Source of the DNA: Tethya wilhelma
Lineage: Eukaryota; Porifera; Demospongiae; Tethyida; Tethyidae
Assembly: GCA_964030475.1 (NCBI GenBank)
Contig: CAXIPT010000008.1
Coordinates: 418,072-482,071, forward strand
Length of the DNA: 64,000 nucleotides
Direction of reading: 5' to 3'
Shown here: one piece after another, positions 46,601-57,266 of the stretch
How positions within the stretch are numbered: the stretch's first letter is position 1
Layout: the number at the start of each line of letters is the position of its first letter
Made by a program: the position numbers and the translations under genes
The notes under the pieces: generated by a model
Databases searched by the model: none
The model's input: the letters and a program-made list of their open reading frames with translations, nothing else
Told to the model about the DNA's origin: nothing

Positions 46601-49233
46601 AATCTTATCGTACCAAAGCCAAATGGTGAGATACATACATGTCACTATATACAATCACTTACCTACATGTATGAGATATATATGTGAGGAAGAGACAGCT
46701 TGGTCACTTGTTCATTTCTGCATTAGGAGATGAAGATTTGCCACTGAATTCATCTTTTCAAGGACTATCACAAAATCAAATTGATCTCTTACTAAAGGTA
46801 ATCAAGCTACTCAATACTGTTTAGTGGGAAATTTTGTTGCCCCAAATTTTCATGGTATTGGTCATTAATTTTTGAAAAAAAATTCATGGTTTATATTAAA
46901 TGGTGGCTTACTCTGTGTGCATGTTACTTAGGATTCTAAGGAGCTCTCCAAGCTGGTCCGAGGCTGGGAGAGGAGAGGGTCTTTGGACGACTCTACGGCA
47001 CCATGGACCAAGGAGGATAAGCTGAGGAAGAGTGCTAAAGATTTAGTTGATACTGAGGAAGACTACGTGATGGTAAGTTCATCAAAGTAGTTTCATCATG
47101 CAGTTTAACCTGTAGGCCTGTGTTCTATATACAGCTCCTCAACAAGCTTGTTGAAAGATACTTAGTGCCGTTAAAGTCAGAATCCTTCCTCTCTCAAGCA
47201 GATGTAAGTTTAGGTTACAAGTATCTCTCAATAAACTCTGTTGTCAATCTATGTGTGTACCTGTGCATCCAGGTGACTTCATTGACAGGGAATATCATTA
47301 AAGTAGTTGAACTACAAAAGGCATTCCTAAAGTGCTTACAGGTATGCACATTCATAACAAATGGCTTGTAGAATTTTATGTTAACTAACTTACATTTCTA
47401 TTTAGGACTCTCTTGGGTTAGAATTGGACAAATTGAAGACACCACATGGAGAGAGTCCACTTAAAGTGAGTATGCAAGCAAAGCATTACACATCTAGTAT
47501 TAAGTACAGCTATATACTTTATTTCACGATAACTTAATAATATTTTTCATACATCTCGTCCTATCCAGCATGTTGCCCATGGGGTAGCAGGTGCCTTTCT
47601 CAGTCATTCTGAGCACTTCAGGGAATACAGCACCTTCTGTGCCAGCCATCAAAAGCTGAAGAGTATACTAACTAGAGGAGACAAACAGGAAGAACTTCAG
47701 GAGTTCTTGGAAATCAGAAATCCCAACTTGGAAACTTCTCTCACTCTTGAGCAACTATTGATTAAACCTATTGTAGTAAGTCTATCACATCTTATGCACA
47801 TGTATAGCCCTGAATAATGTCAACTGAGAACAATAGAACAATAATCCATAGATTAATTGTGTTACTTGACAATGTTTTGTTAGTACTATGCATGCTATTG
47901 GCCCTGACTCTAAAGCATGTTAATGTTTACTTCCTTGCAGAGAATATCAAGGTATCCATTGTTCTTGGATGCTATGATGAAGTACACTGAGTCAGGACGT
48001 GAGGAAAGAGCTCACTTGAAAGGTAACGCACACAATAACACAACTGCTGGCCTCTGTTGTCACCCAATCATGTGACAGCGTGAATTATGCATGTGATGTG
48101 TACAAATGTCTCTCAATCACTTGTCACTTACAGAGGCATTAGAATGTATGGAAGGTGTAGCAACATACATTAATGACACTCAAAGACTGTGTGAGACCTA
48201 CTACCTCATATTTGAAGCAATGATGATTGAATCAGGTTACTCAGAGGTAAGTTTTGCATTCTTATCTCTCACCGCTATCCACTTACCATCTGTGTGTGTG
48301 TGTGTGTGTGTATAGGTGGGAGTGAATGTGCACATCTCTCAACTAACATATCATGGTGAAGTGTTGTGGCTCAACCCCACCAATGAACAGCTGGCAAGAG
48401 GATGGAAGAAAGGACAGGGACCAGCTACACTCTGCTTTGGTGAGATAATGCACTTCATTGTAGTTTCTTGTTAAATTGAAACCTATTCTGTAATATTACA
48501 GTGTTCAAGTCTGCCATTATATTGCTCTGTATGGACAAGAAAAACAAACGAAAAGAGACAAAGGTTTGGATTATTACTGCACATGTGCACCAGTTATTAT
48601 TCGATTTCAAGTATGTCTCATGGTTACCATAGGGACCAAGAGAGCTGTCAGTAGCAGCTGATGATATACGATACAAGCTGTTGTTGCCAGTGGTGTACTG
48701 TGGAGTACAGGACCTTCCCAATTCAGACGGTAGCTTGAAGAAATTTGCACTGTCAGCTCAGACAATAAACGTACATTCTTTAAATTATTTCCTAATGCTC
48801 ACAGGTGTTACAAATATGTGGCAGATCCAGTGCAGACGAAAGCATGATCATAGCTACAAGAGCTATCTCTTCAGGAGTAGGTAAGTGGAACATGTGTGTG
48901 GTTATCAACCAAGAGCTTGTCAATAATTCAATCTCTACATTTTGGTATGCATACAGGAGCATGGAGCAGAAATCAGCAATGGTGCATTTGATTCAACAGT
49001 CCATTCTAGAGCAGCAACGTATCTATGGAGGAAGCCCAAATATCTTCTCAAGATTAAGAGCATCTTCTAGTCCTACATTCTCAGCCACTGGAAGGAGCTC
49101 TCCTGCCAGTCTCCTCTCCTTCAGTCACTCTCCCTACAGGCTGAGAGTGACCTCTCCCACCCCATCCCAACTCTCACTGACAGCTCTCAGTGTCACCAGT
49201 CTCACCACTGACACTGACCAAGACTGCAGCTGA
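42956..49233 (+). CDS. Still life/TIAM-type Rac guanine nucleotide exchange factor, C-terminal half
   Basis: The first four exons (42956-43092, 43155-43237, 43318-43404, 43473-43570) repeat those at 11382-11996. Then 43676-43724 (SEVEDWITVIH, end of the PH domain), 43781-43839, 43915-43950, 44021-44104 and 44179-44280 (YRIRCYIASMEGTELPNPQ, the TIAM CC-Ex motif). A next exon ends GRVGTFSVSSLHAM, a signature of TIAM proteins. A Ras-binding domain follows (45380-45980: TQLTLRNDMSVLDVLTAVCE ... VYQSIEICQKS), then PDZ (46173-46510: SLTPHWSEGW ... IVTGDEIILVNERSV), DH (46930-48247: LRKSAKDLVDTEEDYVMLLN ... LLIKPIVRISRYPLFLDAMM) and a second PH (48316-48950: VLWLNP ... FKSAIILLCMDKKNKR). The tail is Ser/Pro-rich and stops at 49233. 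TIAM proteins load Rac with GTP at the membrane. Confidence 0.85.
43574..43627. repeat. (TC)n tract in Still life intron
   Basis: Counterpart of 12003-12064. Here it is followed by the correct next exon. Confidence 0.9.
46001..46078. repeat. Foldback element in Still life intron
   Basis: TAGCCTCATCACCAGGCTCC pairs with GAGCCTGGGGACGAGGCTA, and CTTTGACCT with AGGTCAAAG. A hairpin of about 78 bp, related by its ends to 58937-59070 and 21812-21851. Confidence 0.65.
46815..46890. repeat. MITE-end-like segment
   Basis: Begins TACTGTTTAGTGGGAAATTT, matching the ends of the small inverted-repeat elements at 18210 and 20962. Only one end is clear. Confidence 0.35.
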
Positions 49234-49415
49234 TTATGCTTAAATCATCAAATTTTTTACTCCTGGCATCACATGAACATTGTGACATTCATGCACGTTT
49301 ACAATTAATATGAATAATGTTAAGTGCCACACCCCACTCAAGGTTAAATATGCATGGTTTATTTAGCTAGCAGTCTAGTCTGCATGAGTTCACCACCAGT
49401 TTGAATCTGTCAATC

Positions 49416-49938
49416 ATGGCTGAATCTAGTCACAAACCTGTACGAGAAGGTTTTCTCTCAAAACGACAAAGAGGCAAAAAGGTGGTTCTGGAAGCACAAA
49501 GAAAGAAGTTGAAATTTGAGGAGAGATACTGCATTCTTACTTCAACTGAATTGACCTACAGAAAGGGAAAGGTACATCATGTGTGACTATACATGCAGTG
49601 GAGATCTGTAGCTATTTTTGTGCATAGTAAATAGACCGCTGGATGCTAGTGAGCAATCATTGAGTTTGTGTGTGCATGCACTCAAAATGGATTCAGGCTT
49701 TCCCCTTAGTTCAACTGTATCAAAATACTGAATTGTAAATGAAGTTAACATAACTATTATAGCTTTAAGTCATGCTCACGGATCATGAGAACAAAGCTAT
49801 TATACCTTGCAATACTTGCATGCATGCATTTTGCAGGAAACAGCAAGAAAAGGATCACTTCCAGTGGGAAACATAAAAATTGTTGAGCAGGTTGAAGCTG
49901 GAACATTTACAAGACAAAAATGTGACTTCTGCTTTCAG
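49416..49938 (+). pseudogene. PH-BTK gene exons 1-2, upstream copy
   Basis: Exon 49416-49571 starts MAESSHKPVREGFLSKRQRG and exon 49837-49938 follows (ETARKGSLPVGNIKIVEQ...). Both are open and have good splice sites. The matching third exon exists only once, at 51874, beyond the second copy. This copy could serve as an alternative first exon pair (with splicing over the second copy) or be a dead fragment. Confidence 0.65.
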
Positions 49939-50109
49939 GTATGTTATATGATTAAGCTGCAAGTCAACCATCTATAGCTAGTAAAATGCCATGGCCAGAC
50001 TGAGTCAAAGTTTATGCCTCAACTTAATCCGATCATCTAAAAATATTGTATGACATTCTGATAATAGTATGGTATATGTTGGGTAGTGTATAAAAACTAT
50101 AATTGTAAT

Positions 50110-50834
50110 ATTACAGTGTTCAAGTCTGCCATTTTATTGCTCTGTATGGACAAGAAAAACAAACGAAAAGAGACAAAGGTTTGGATTATTACTGCACATG
50201 TGCACCGGTTATTATTCAATTTCAAGTATGTCTCGTGGTTACCATAGGGACCAAGAGAGCTGTCAATAGCAGCTGATGATATACGGTACAAGCTGTTGTT
50301 GCCAGTGGTGTACTGTGGAGTACAGGACCTTCCTGATTCAGATGGTAGCTTGAAGAAATTTGCACTGTCAGCTCAGGCAATAAACATACATTCTTTAAAT
50401 TATTTCCTAAATGCTCACAGGAGTTACAAATATGTGGCAGGTCCAGTGTAGACGAAAGCATGATCATAGCTACAAGAGCTATCTCTTCAGGAGTGGGTAA
50501 GTGGAACATCTGTATGGCTATCAACCAAGAGCTTATCAATAATTCAATTTCTACATTTTGGCATGCATACAGGAGCATGGAGCAAAAATCAGCAATGGTG
50601 CATTTGATTCAACAATCTATTCTAGAGCAGCAACGTATCTATGGAGGAAGCCCAAATATCTTCTCAAGATTAAGAGCATCATCTACTCCTACATTCTCAG
50701 CCACTGGAAGGAGTTCTCCTGCCAGTCTCCTCTCCTTCAGTCACTCTCCCTACAGGCCGAGAGTGACCTCTCCCACCCCATCCCAACTCTCACTGACAGC
50801 TCTCAGTGTTACCACTGACACTGACCAAGACTGA
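50110..50834 (+). pseudogene. Still life C-terminal exons, duplicated fragment
   Basis: Copy of the last Still life exons (FKSAILLLCMDKKNKR ... IYGGSPNIFSRLRASSTPTF ... TTDTDQD, stop). All pieces remain open with small changes (the tail lacks VTSL and CS). The upstream domains are absent. It could only be used as an alternative 3' end by splicing over the first copy. Confidence 0.7.
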
Positions 50835-51002
50835 TTATGCTAAAATCATCAAATTTTTTACTCCTGGCATCACATGAACATTGTGACATTCATGCACGTT
50901 TACAATTATGAATAATGTTAAGTGCCACACCCCACTCAAGGTTAAATATGCATGGTTTACTTTAGCTAGCAGTCTAGTCTGCATGAGTTCACCACCAGTG
51001 TC

Positions 51003-54000
51003 ATGGCTGAATCTAGTCACAAACCTGTACGAGAAGGTTTTCTCTCAAAACGACAAAGAGGCAAAAAGGTGGTTCTGGAAGCACAAAGAAAGAAGTTGAA
51101 ATTTGAGGAGAGATACTGCATTCTTACTTCAACTGAATTGACCTACAGAAAGGGAAAGGTACATCATGTGTGACTATACATGCAGTGGAGATCTGTAGCT
51201 ATTTTTGTGCATAGTAAATAGACCGCTGGATGCTAGTGAGCAATCATTGAATTTGTGTGTTCATGCACTCAAAATGGATTCAGGCTTTCCCCTTAGTTCA
51301 ACTGTATCAAAATACTGAATTGTAAATGAAGTTAACATAACTATTATAGCTTTAAGTCATGCTCACGGATCATGAGAACAAAGCTGTTATACCTTGCAAT
51401 ACTTGCATGCATGCATTTTGCAGGAAACAGTAACAAAAGGATCACTTCCAGTGGGAAACATAAAAATTGTTGAGCAGGTTGAAGCTGGAACATTTACAAG
51501 ACAAAAATGTGACTTCTGCTTTCAGGTATGTTATATGATTAAGCTGCAAGTCAACCATCTATAGCTAGTAAAATGCCATGGCCAGACTGAGTCAAAGTTT
51601 ATGCCTCAACTTAATCCGATCATCTAAAAATACTGTATGACATTCTGATAATAGTATGGTATATGTTTGGTATTGTATACTATAATATTTATAGTGGGAG
51701 TAGCTATGTAATATTATATCATTCTGTAATTGCATGCCATGCATGTGTGGGCTTGGGTGTCCTTATCGCATGACACAAGAATTATTAATCATCCATACAT
51801 AATATCTATCAAATTTGGATTTCCGTCACTGTTTGTAAATTGTGCATGGCATACTTTATTAAATTTTCATAAGGTGGGAGATCACAGTGATATGATCTAC
51901 TTGGTTGCTAAAGATGCTGTAGAGATGATGCTATGGATGAATGATATCAGAAAAGGTATTATTAGTACAGAAAATTACATTATAATAGCTGAACACAGTT
52001 TTGATCCCCATGCATGTATGCTGACGCCAGTTATTCTTCAATTATAGCTGCAAAGCAGAACCAGAACACCATGGCTGATAAGTACCATCCTGGAGCGTAT
52101 GGTTCCATTAGAAAGGAAAAGTGGAGCTGCTGTGGACGCTCTGGAGTATCAGCAGAAGGATGTGAAATGTGCAATACTAGTGGAAATCCACAAAATGAAA
52201 TAGGTAATACTTAATTTGGTTTAAATTTTATCAAGGCAAAAAACTATTGCAAGATTACCCATCCAATTGCAATCATAACTATGCATATGTTTTACAATTT
52301 AAGATTCACTGGCAAAGAGCTACAACTCCCGGACACAAACTCCAGGCAATGATATCAATCCAAACTCCAAGGCCAAATGGAGTAACTCGTATCCACGAAC
52401 TGGAGCAAAGCAGTCTGTGACTACCCTCAACTCATTTATGACAACTTCAGGTGAATCGGACTACAATGGTGATACATCAGATTATACTTCTGGAGAAGAG
52501 TTACCAGCAATCACTGTCAGTGAAAAAAAGCCTCAACATGAAGAATCCCCTGGAGTAATGATTGAAGATCTTGTAGTTCAAAACTTGAATGAAGATGACA
52601 TGTTAGCAAGGTCAAGAACAAGTGAGTTTACATGTATGCATACGATTGCAGGGAAGAAACATTGTTCAATACTATAATATTACAATGCCGTACATGCGTG
52701 TGTTTTAATATTATATAACAGATACCCAGAAATCGATAACAGAGAGTGGAATAGACACAGATCATGGAAGTCGACTAAATTCAAATGCTAGTGTCATGTC
52801 ACAGAGCAGAGCTGAGTCTGATAGCACTGCCCATGAAGATGATGGAATTGACCTTCAGTTTGATGATCAATCTCCAACACCACCAGTACCCAGTCAGAGC
52901 TCAAGCAACATCTTGAGAACACAATCAGGTATATATCACCTCACTTCACATAGCTAATTGTTGCTTAAATAACTAAAGTTAATTATTGTACAGCAGGGAA
53001 ATCTTCACTGACAACTGTATCTCATATTTCTGTCAGGAGGAATGTAAGTTAAATATAATCCTAAAACTCTTCGAAATTTCAGAATCCGGAAAAATAATTT
53101 TCCAGATCTTATCTGGATCCTGTTAGTTCATTAGCTGCATCTCTTTGTTTTATTTTTGATACTATGACATTGCATATTAATATTACAGGTTAGCTCAAGA
53201 ATCAGCTCAAGCAGTGCATTAGATGCTGTTCAAGAGGAGGATGCTGATGCCAACATGAACTTGAATGAATCATATGTGCTGTCACAACCTATATCAGCAG
53301 TCACTGTTACACTAATGGACTCTGAGAGCAAAATTATCACTGGAACTATGGATGGAATGGTAACAGCTTCATACAATAATAGGCACTTAATTCAGTACAT
53401 GCATGTATGACCCAGTTAAGCATCAGAGAAGCAGAGCACTCTAGTAGATGGAATATACATTACCTCTTATTAGTGCATATATGTCTCAATTAAATACTAT
53501 ATATAAGTACACATTGAACCCCAGATCTAGAAATGCATACTGTATTACAGGAAGTTTGACAATATGATTATGCTAGCTGATTATATTCCAATTGAATGTA
53601 TGGGGAGTATGCTAAGAATTGCTATGTAAATTATAGTGTAATAAATTTGCTCACAAACCTACGTACTAGGTCCGTATTTGGACAGCTTCACTAGAAAACA
53701 AAACTAAGGACAAATGGACACCTATGCTGCAATTGACGAAGAGTCTCAGAGTTTCTGGTGAAGTGACTTCTCTAGATGTTTATGGAGACTACCTTGCTGT
53801 TGGCTCAAACCTTGCCCAAATGATTTACCTGTCAAACCCTGAACTACCAAGAAAAGCTTTTATTGCAGACCAAAAAACTCTTTTTTCTGTGAGTTATAAT
53901 CAGGCAATATAACATGAGCATTTTATTCTATACTATTTCTATTAGGCATCTCATAAACAAAAGCAATTGATTTCATTTGCTAAAAGTCCGAGGTTAAATG

Positions 54001-55184
54001 AAGAACCACTGGTAGTCACTGCAAGTATTGGAGGAGACAGAATCAATGTTTGGAAGCTTCCCTCATGGGAAGATGGAATGCCATTTGTAATGAAACCAGA
54101 CTTCTCTTTCAGTACAAGTGGAGCAATTCAGAGGTATGCAAACATCACACAACTCATTACATAATACAAGTCCAGGAGTTAAGCCATTAGTTTTCTTGTG
54201 TTTCATTGCTTCAGTATTTTGTGCACCAAATTACCATCTACAAATGACTGGGTAGGAGTTGTAGCAGTTGAGCATATTAGAGAGAAGGCAGCTGTGAATG
54301 TACACATGCTGAATCTGCAGACTAAGAATCACAAACAGGATGTGATCTATGAAGGTAGCATTCTGCTGACAATCACTGTCAGCATTCAATTCAGTTGATG
54401 AATATTATTATCTTTAAGTATTTTCTTCAGAATCAATCAGTCACAGAGTGCATGCAACATTCCTTCACAGTGGAAGGTATGATATCGATATTGGTTAATG
54501 AAATTCATGTTATGCAAATACATTTATATCTATAGCTATACACTGCTTTGTGATTCATCCTTCATTTGTATCAAATACAGGAAAATTGCAATTGGTTGTG
54601 GTAAACAACTACAAATATGGGATACAGACAAAACATGCCATTTAAAACCACTCACACAGAGTAGGTTATACAATTTTTTAGTGTAACTAATGTCATTTGC
54701 ATGTTTTTTACTTGTAATTTTTTAAATTAATTTTTCAGGAGATACTATTACTGGTGTCCATTATTCAGAAGGGAAAGGCTCTTTAAATAGTGGATATCTA
54801 GCAGTTGGCTTGGAAAATGGTGATGTAAACATTTTTCACAAGAGAAAACAGTACACTCAGATACAGACGTACAGTCCTGATACACCGGAATTGGAGGTAC
54901 ATGGTGGTGGTGGTGAACAAAAAGAGGGGGGATAAAATGGTGTTCACAATACTGAATTATTATTAACCTACGCAAAATTTACATCCATGCATTGCATATC
55001 ACCCAGACAACATTACTACCAGCACCAGCAGTTGTGAATCTGTGTTTTGATGGTGCATTCTCTTGGGGAGTTATAGTACGTCCTAAAGGTAGTCTGGAGG
55101 TGTGGCAAGGTTAGAATTGGTTGTGCAATGATCATGAGTACTATAGTTTATTGCAATCATTAATTATCATTATGCATCCTCCAT

Positions 55185-55230
<46 letters not shown>

Positions 55231-56777
55231 TGATCAGCTAATACAGAACAACTCAGTTCACCTAAAGTAACCAATCACCCCACCTTGGGAATGGAACTGG
55301 AGAATGAAGGATTCATATCCCAATTGGAAATTGTGCACCATGACAAAAAGAGTGGTCAAGGGATCACCTCCAGTGGTAGCCAGATGGAAATGAAAGACCA
55401 GATTGGACTTGAAATTCCAAATGAAGTGTGCACTAATGATGGAGTTTTTGCTGTTGAATTTGGAGCTGTTGTTACTAGTCCCCTTGGCCCTTTTGTCTTT
55501 CCTGAAGGACTATCTTCTTATCCACATTTAGTCAGTCCAATATTCTGGGTTTGTTCAGTGCCTCAAACTGAAAATGGTTTCACAAAACAGGCTAAGTTGA
55601 AGATTCCACTCTGTTCAGATTTTGATATCGACAAAAAAGGTTCAAAAGGTCATCTTTCAAATTCTTATCGTTTGGTAAAAGCTGATCACAGGAATGTCAA
55701 ACTGAACAAACTAGGTCAGAGAGTAATTTTTTTTGAAGATGTCACATCTGAATATGCTGATCAACTCACATATAACTATGAGACTGGTACCTTTTCGCTA
55801 ACAGGATGGGTTGACCATTTTTGCGTATTTTGCTTACTTGAAGCAAACACATTCCAGAGCGGCTATCTAGATAGTATAAACTTTTGCTTAACAATATTGG
55901 TTCCCAGAACACCTGACAACCACGAATCCTACAACATCTACTGTATTTTACACTACAATTTGCCCACCTGCAAAAGAGTAAGTCATGATTAATCTGATAT
56001 GCATACACATGATTAAAATAATTATTACTACTTAACATGCAGTTTATTCGTGAGAAACAGTTTAATAATTTGAGGGATTACAAAGAGTTGCACGTGGAGA
56101 CATTTTCATTCGGAGGTACCAGAGATACTGCAGTACTTTCAGTTGAAGCTGACACATTAGCAGCTGAGTTGTTGGGATGGCAGATTCTGTTTGACTCCCC
56201 TCAAGAGGTATACAATATGACCCAGAATTATTTTTCTAGTTTCAACTTTTACTGCAATCTGTTCAGTTAAGTCATGATCATCATCCACTCATACAGATTG
56301 AATCAAAGAGAGTGAACTTCCTTACTTTTGATGCTTACAGAGACAACCTAGCACAATTACAGAATGATTGCTATGTACAAAACACTTACCCCCCAAGATT
56401 TGTCATAAGAGTGATGCCACAAAATGCATGGAGTGATTCTAAATTCAAACTGACCTTCAGAGGTGCAGACAGGGTGATAGAAAAGGAAATTGAACTCGTC
56501 TTTATTCGGGATAGGCTGCCACCAAGTGGTATGTATAAAAATAATTATAGAAAATAATATCTATAAGATGAACCTCAAAATAAATTATTAATACTTGTAT
56601 GCTGCATTGTATGATGTTGTCATCATAATCATAATAATTATAATATTATCAATATTACGACTATGATGATGAACACCTCTTCTTTCAGTTCCTCATCCTG
56701 AGGAAGAGGAAAGAAGGCCGAATTGTCATCAATTCAGCGCAGAAAATGGATATTGGACCTATAGAGAAACCGACTAG
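51003..56777 (+). CDS. PH-BTK protein with WD40-like propeller and ZU5-like domain
   Basis: Exons include 51003-51158, 51424-51525, 51874-51955, 52048-52203, 52304-52621, 52722-52928, several from 53190 to 55110, 55242-55977, 56041-56206, 56300-56528 and 56690-56777. The product begins with a PH domain (REGFLSKRQRGKK ... ERYCILTSTELTYRKGK ... MIYLVAKDAVEMMLWMNDIR) and a BTK zinc motif (DKYHPGAYGS, WSCCGRSGVSAEGC: one His, three Cys), as in Tec kinases and RASA2/3. No SH3, SH2, kinase or RasGAP part follows. Instead comes a Ser-rich acidic linker, then a propeller with blade ends such as INVWKLPSW, LQIWDTDKTC and LEVWQANTEQ. A ZU5-like segment follows (GAVVTSPLGPFVFPEGLSSY ... PIFWVCSVPQTENG ... 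AKLKIPLCSDFD), then a C-terminal region of unknown fold (YPPRFVIRVMPQNAWSDSKF). A membrane-lipid-binding scaffold is my inference. Confidence 0.75.
55190..55224. repeat. (TC)n tract in PH-BTK gene intron
   Basis: Pure TC repeat between the last WD40-like exon and the ZU5-like exon. Confidence 0.9.
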
Positions 56778-57066
56778 CTAGGATCATGTATTTGTTGGTT
56801 TTTCTACAAATTTTATTTTTGTAACGTAATTATTTTTACTTGCATTTGTGTTATATAATTGTTTTGTTAATGTCTTGTGAAAAGTATAATTTTCCTTTCT
56901 CTGAGAAATTTTATATCATTGGCTGATGAATTATTATTGCAAACTCTTTATTTTTTAATTATCACTAAAACAATAGTGTGGCATTCTTTTAAAGCAGGTT
57001 GGTAAAATAACAACAATAAGTACAAACAATAGAAGTAAACAATTTCTAATAATTTTCAATCATAGT

Positions 57067-57215
57067 TCATGTTGTCCCGCCTTCTGACGTTGAAGGTGGT
57101 TTATAGACCACGCCTCTCCTAATTTGACCCCATCCTATCAGTCTGGAAGAGAATGATAGAACACAGTAAATAGGACAAATACAGACACACAATGGGCATT
57201 ATTGGAAGGCTGTGG

Positions 57216-57266
<51 letters not shown>

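Larger units (their letters stand above)
48490..51660. repeat. Partial tandem duplication of about 1.6 kb spanning two genes
   Basis: 48490-50085 recurs at 50104-51660. The unit runs from the start of an exon in the second PH domain of Still life, through its stop codon, the spacer, and exons 1-2 of the PH-BTK gene. The copies differ by scattered substitutions and small indels, so both are real and not a plain assembly echo. Confidence 0.85.

Noticed and set aside
51003..52203. Tec-family tyrosine kinase
   Set aside because: PH-BTK is present, but no SH3, SH2 or kinase motifs follow up to the stop at 56777.
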